Positions 61,608-64,000 of a stretch of 64,000 nt of DNA are shown piece after piece. The first letter of the stretch is position 1. Each line of letters starts with the position of its first letter. Source of the DNA: Paenibacillus sp. Root444D2. GTDB taxonomy: Bacteria; Bacillota; Bacilli; Paenibacillales; NBRC-103111. The stretch lies in assembly GCF_001426375.1 (NCBI RefSeq), contig NZ_LMEO01000034.1, positions 464,287 through 528,286 of the forward strand, in the 5' to 3' direction. Under the pieces are notes generated by a model, which did not search any database, was not told where the DNA came from, and saw only the letters and a program-made list of their open reading frames with translations. The position numbers and the translations under genes were made by a program.

Positions 61608-63548
61608 ATGAGTGCAATAGCCGGAATCTTTCACCTAGACCAAGAGCCTGTGAATGCTGAACATAGCCATAAATTGATGCAAGGATTTGCTAAGTATCCT
61701 TCAGACGATGTTCAGACATGGCAGCAGGGGAAAGTTTTCCTAGGCTGTCATGCACAGTGGATTACACCCGAATCGGTCGGTGAACGAAATCCTTATTATG
61801 ATTCCGAAAGACGGCTGGCCATTACAGCGGACGCGATCATTGATAATCGTGATGAATTGTTTCATCTACTTCAAATAGATCGAGACCAGAAAGTAACAAT
61901 CAAGGATAGTGAGTTGATTTTGCTTGCTTACGTGAAATGGGGATTGGATGCCCCGAAGTATCTAATAGGTGACTTTGCCTTTATGATTTGGGATGAACGT
62001 AAGCAATCACTTTTTGGAGCTAGGGACTTTTCGGGAACAAGAACGTTATATTTCCATAAATCTACAGATCGATTTGCCTTTAGCACGATCATTGAACCAT
62101 TACTTACTTTGCCAGAAATCGCAAAAAAACTTAATGAAAATTGGGTTGCACAATTTCTAGCCATTCCTTTGACAGTTGATGCAATAGATTGCTCAGCTAC
62201 TGTATATGAGGATATAGAGCAAGTACCGCCATCTCATAGTATATCAGTGATAGATGGAAGGGTAACGTTCTCCAAATACTGCACTTTAGCTGTAGGGGAA
62301 ACTTTAAGGCTTAAATCAAATGAAGAGTATGAAGAAGCATTTCGTGATGTTTTTCAAAAAGCAGTAACGTCAAGATTACGTACTCATCGGCAGGTAGGTG
62401 CACATCTTAGTGGGGGACTTGATTCTGGTTCTGTTGCAAGCTTTGCCGCTAAAGCCCTGCGGAATGAGAATAAATTATTACATACCTACAGTTATATACC
62501 TGTTGACGATTTTAAGGATGATTGGACACCCAGGAGTAGATTTGCTGATGAAAGACCTTATATTCGCTCCACGGTTGAACATGTAGGCAATATAAAGGAT
62601 AACTATTTGGACTTCAAAGGACTTAGCCCACTATCGGAAATTGATAACTGGCTTGAAACGATGGAGATGCCCTATAAATTTTTTGAGAATTCCTTTTGGC
62701 TAAAGGGGATCTATGAGAAAGCCCAAGAACAGGGGATCGGTGTCCTTCTAAATGGTCAGAGAGGGAATTGGACCATATCTTGGGGGCCAGCCATAGACTA
62801 TCAAGCTATTCTAATGAAAAAATTAAAATGGATTCAGCTGTATAAAGAAGTAAAGCATTTTAGTGCGAATATGGGTGTAGGAAGAAAAAGGATTTTATCC
62901 TTGGTTGGAAAGAAAGCATTCCCACATTTCATGCGAAATGCTCCCTCCAAGGACAATGAAGTATTTCCAAAGTTAATTAACCCCCAATTTGCCAAAAAGA
63001 CAAATATTGATGAATTGATAGAGAAGCATGGGTTTAATCGAACAGATTACTCAAGCCAAAGTGCCTATGATATAAGAAAGAATCAGTTCGAACAGCTTTA
63101 CTATTGGGGTTTAAACGGTACCATAGGAACCAAATTATCATTACGTTATTCCTTATGGGAACGTGACCCAACGAATGATCTAAGAGTTGCTCGCTTCTGC
63201 TTGTCTGTGCCAGACGAACAATTTGTTCAAAACGGTGTAGACAGATCTTTAATAAGAAGGGCAACGGTTAACCATTTACCCGATAAGGTTAGATTAAATC
63301 AACAATCCAGAGGCGTTCAAGGCGCTGATGGTGTTCACCGGATGGCTCCTTCATGGCCTGCTTTCATTCATGAAATCGAGCAGAATATCAAGGATCCAAG
63401 GATGTCAGAATACATGAATATGGAAGAAATTAAGTCGGCGCTTTCCAAAATTAAGGATGCAGCTAAACCTGAGTATGTTTACGAATTTGGGTTTAGAATA
63501 TTAATGCGCAGCATTATTTTTTCTCGCTTTATAAAAAACTTTAATTGA
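61608..63548 (+). CDS. Lasso peptide cyclase (asparagine synthetase-like, C protein)
   Basis: 646 residues from ATG 61608 with GGAGG 6 bases upstream. The N-terminal glutamine-amidotransferase-like domain begins MSAIAGIFH, with Ser where active glutaminases have Cys 2, as usual for lasso cyclases. The synthetase domain has the PPi-binding HLSGGLDSGSVASFAA near residue 265. It would adenylate the ring Asp of the precursor and close the macrolactam with the N-terminus. The precursor gene follows after 14 bases. Confidence 0.93.
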   Translation: MSAIAGIFHLDQEPVNAEHSHKLMQGFAKYPSDDVQTWQQGKVFLGCHAQWITPESVGERNPYYDSERRLAITADAIIDNRDELFHLLQIDRDQKVTIKDSELILLAYVKWGLDAPKYLIGDFAFMIWDERKQSLFGARDFSGTRTLYFHKSTDRFAFSTIIEPLLTLPEIAKKLNENWVAQFLAIPLTVDAIDCSATVYEDIEQVPPSHSISVIDGRVTFSKYCTLAVGETLRLKSNEEYEEAFRDVFQKAVTSRLRTHRQVGAHLSGGLDSGSVASFAAKALRNENKLLHTYSYIPVDDFKDDWTPRSRFADERPYIRSTVEHVGNIKDNYLDFKGLSPLSEIDNWLETMEMPYKFFENSFWLKGIYEKAQEQGIGVLLNGQRGNWTISWGPAIDYQAILMKKLKWIQLYKEVKHFSANMGVGRKRILSLVGKKAFPHFMRNAPSKDNEVFPKLINPQFAKKTNIDELIEKHGFNRTDYSSQSAYDIRKNQFEQLYYWGLNGTIGTKLSLRYSLWERDPTNDLRVARFCLSVPDEQFVQNGVDRSLIRRATVNHLPDKVRLNQQSRGVQGADGVHRMAPSWPAFIHEIEQNIKDPRMSEYMNMEEIKSALSKIKDAAKPEYVYEFGFRILMRSIIFSRFIKNFN

Positions 63549-63562
63549 GAGGGGGTGAGAAA

Positions 63563-63700
63563 ATGCAAAATCAAGCTAAAAAAGAATGGAATATCCCGAC
63601 TTTGGAAGTACTTGATGTGAAAATGACAATGGCTGGACCAGGAATTGCACATCCGGATGGCGTTCAACCCGACCCGACTGAGGTCGTTCACTACAGCTAA
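63563..63700 (+). CDS. Paeninodin-family lasso peptide precursor
   Basis: 45 residues, with GAGGGGGTGAG as ribosome site. The leader MQNQAKKEWNIPTLEVLDVK then MTM has the B1-recognition pattern with Trp in place of the usual Tyr (WNIP-L) and the conserved Thr at position -2. The core starts AGPGIAHPD and ends VVHYS, 22 residues. It differs from paeninodin (AGPGTSTPD... VHYDS, 23 residues) at several ring and loop positions and is one residue shorter. Predicted: nine-residue ring from Ala 1 to Asp 9, His 20 and Tyr 21 near the tail, and a C-terminal Ser for phosphorylation. Confidence 0.93.
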   Translation: MQNQAKKEWNIPTLEVLDVKMTMAGPGIAHPDGVQPDPTEVVHYS

Positions 63701-63731
63701 TTTAGATTACATAATTCGGTAAGTATCTATT

Positions 63732-63766
63732 GCCCTTATACTTTTACAGGTATAAGGGCTTTCATT
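63732..63766 (+). terminator. Stem-loop after the lasso precursor
   Basis: GCCCTTATAC (63732-63741) and GTATAAGGGC (63750-63759) with an 8-base loop, then TTTCATT. A leaky terminator that would raise the precursor level relative to the downstream processing genes. Confidence 0.75.
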
Positions 63767-63800
63767 AAATTTATTCATGTCAACATATGGAGTGAAAATA

Positions 63801-64000
63801 ATGATTCAAACAATAAATAAGGTTATATATCGAGCCTTCGGTTTAAATATTAATAGTGAGTTTGAGCTGTCGGAATTAATGATAAGTAACAATGAGAATG
63901 AGAGTATAGATGTTGTAATAAACAAAGCAGACTTATCAGAACGATGGAGCCAATTGGCAAAAGCCGACGATATGTACGTGATTAGTAAGAACTTATTTAT
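63801..64000 (+). CDS. HPr-kinase-like lasso peptide kinase, N-terminal part (cut by window end)
   Basis: ATG 63801 with GGAG upstream; 66 residues are visible (MIQTINKVIYRAFGLNINSE and on), open to the window end. This start resembles the N-terminal domain of lasso-cluster HPr-kinase-like proteins, which phosphorylate the C-terminal Ser. The P-loop lies beyond the window. B1 and B2 genes would be expected further on. Confidence 0.65.
   Translation, partial: MIQTINKVIYRAFGLNINSEFELSELMISNNENESIDVVINKADLSERWSQLAKADDMYVISKNLF

Noticed and set aside
1..64000. Insertion sequences, prophage or integrase-bearing island
   Set aside because: No transposase, integrase, phage structural gene or flanking duplication was recognised despite the composition break and repeats.

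Overview
The window looks like a chromosomal segment of a low-to-mid GC, spore-forming Gram-positive of the Paenibacillus type. The clues are strong GGAGG-type ribosome sites with many TTG/GTG starts, a ydcC-alr-ndoAI-ndoA-tex-cmpA-sprT-tRNA block arranged as around Bacillus subtilis ydcC-ydcK, the sporulation gene cmpA, and a paeninodin-type lasso peptide precursor. No transposase, integrase, rRNA or CRISPR array was found. All functions are read from motifs and gene order; no database search was run.

Layout. (1) 91-18013: surface polysaccharide locus. An ABC-2 exporter pair (Wzm/Wzt, with a C-terminal carbohydrate-binding domain) is followed by a methyltransferase and a 1316-residue protein joining a kinase-like domain, a coiled coil and two GT2 domains. 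Together these resemble a split and fused WbdD-type chain terminator. Next come a probable lipid-linked side-chain module (membrane glycosyltransferase, polyprenyl-phosphate sugar synthase, DUF2304, small EamA-like flippase), dTDP-rhamnose genes rmlACBD, two rhamnosyltransferase-like GT2 genes and a polyprenyl-phosphate sugar-phosphate transferase. The part before about 11.48 kb is visibly more AT-rich than the rest. (2) 18053-20637: a small membrane protein, a second rmlC, a coiled-coil protein and an acyltransferase. (3) 20856-32306: the conserved ydcC-alr-ndoAI-ndoA-tex-cmpA-sprT block, interrupted by a three-gene insertion before alr and by a repeat-rich island after tex, and ending in tRNA-Asn and tRNA-Ser. 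(4) 32461-37022: chemotaxis receptor, CorA, tRNA-Glu, tRNA-Leu and a secreted coiled-coil protein. (5) 37098-49391: potassium uptake, with KimA and a kdpFABC operon followed by a kdpD split in two, whose N-terminal half is internally duplicated, and kdpE. (6) 49718-52094: a collagen-like protein, an HD-GYP protein and a LuxR-type regulator. (7) 52303-61411: a compact run of ten genes joining a chain-length regulator/BY-kinase pair, an envelope adaptor, a secreted protein, a 70-residue Gly/Asn-rich peptide, an HPr-kinase-like protein, a PqqD-like protein, an S26-type peptidase, an ABC exporter and a nucleotidyltransferase. (8) 61419-64000: a lasso peptide operon (cyclase, precursor, and a kinase cut by the window end) with its own promoter and two matching inverted repeats.

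The best candidates for something undescribed are the unit 56797-61411, which has the same order (small peptide, stem-loop, HPr-kinase-like gene) as the lasso locus beside it and appears to be a second peptide-modification system tied to envelope polysaccharide genes; the WbdD-like chain terminator fused to glycosyltransferases; the duplicated KdpD sensor; and a repeat-containing winged-helix protein on the minus strand whose leader carries an intrinsic terminator.
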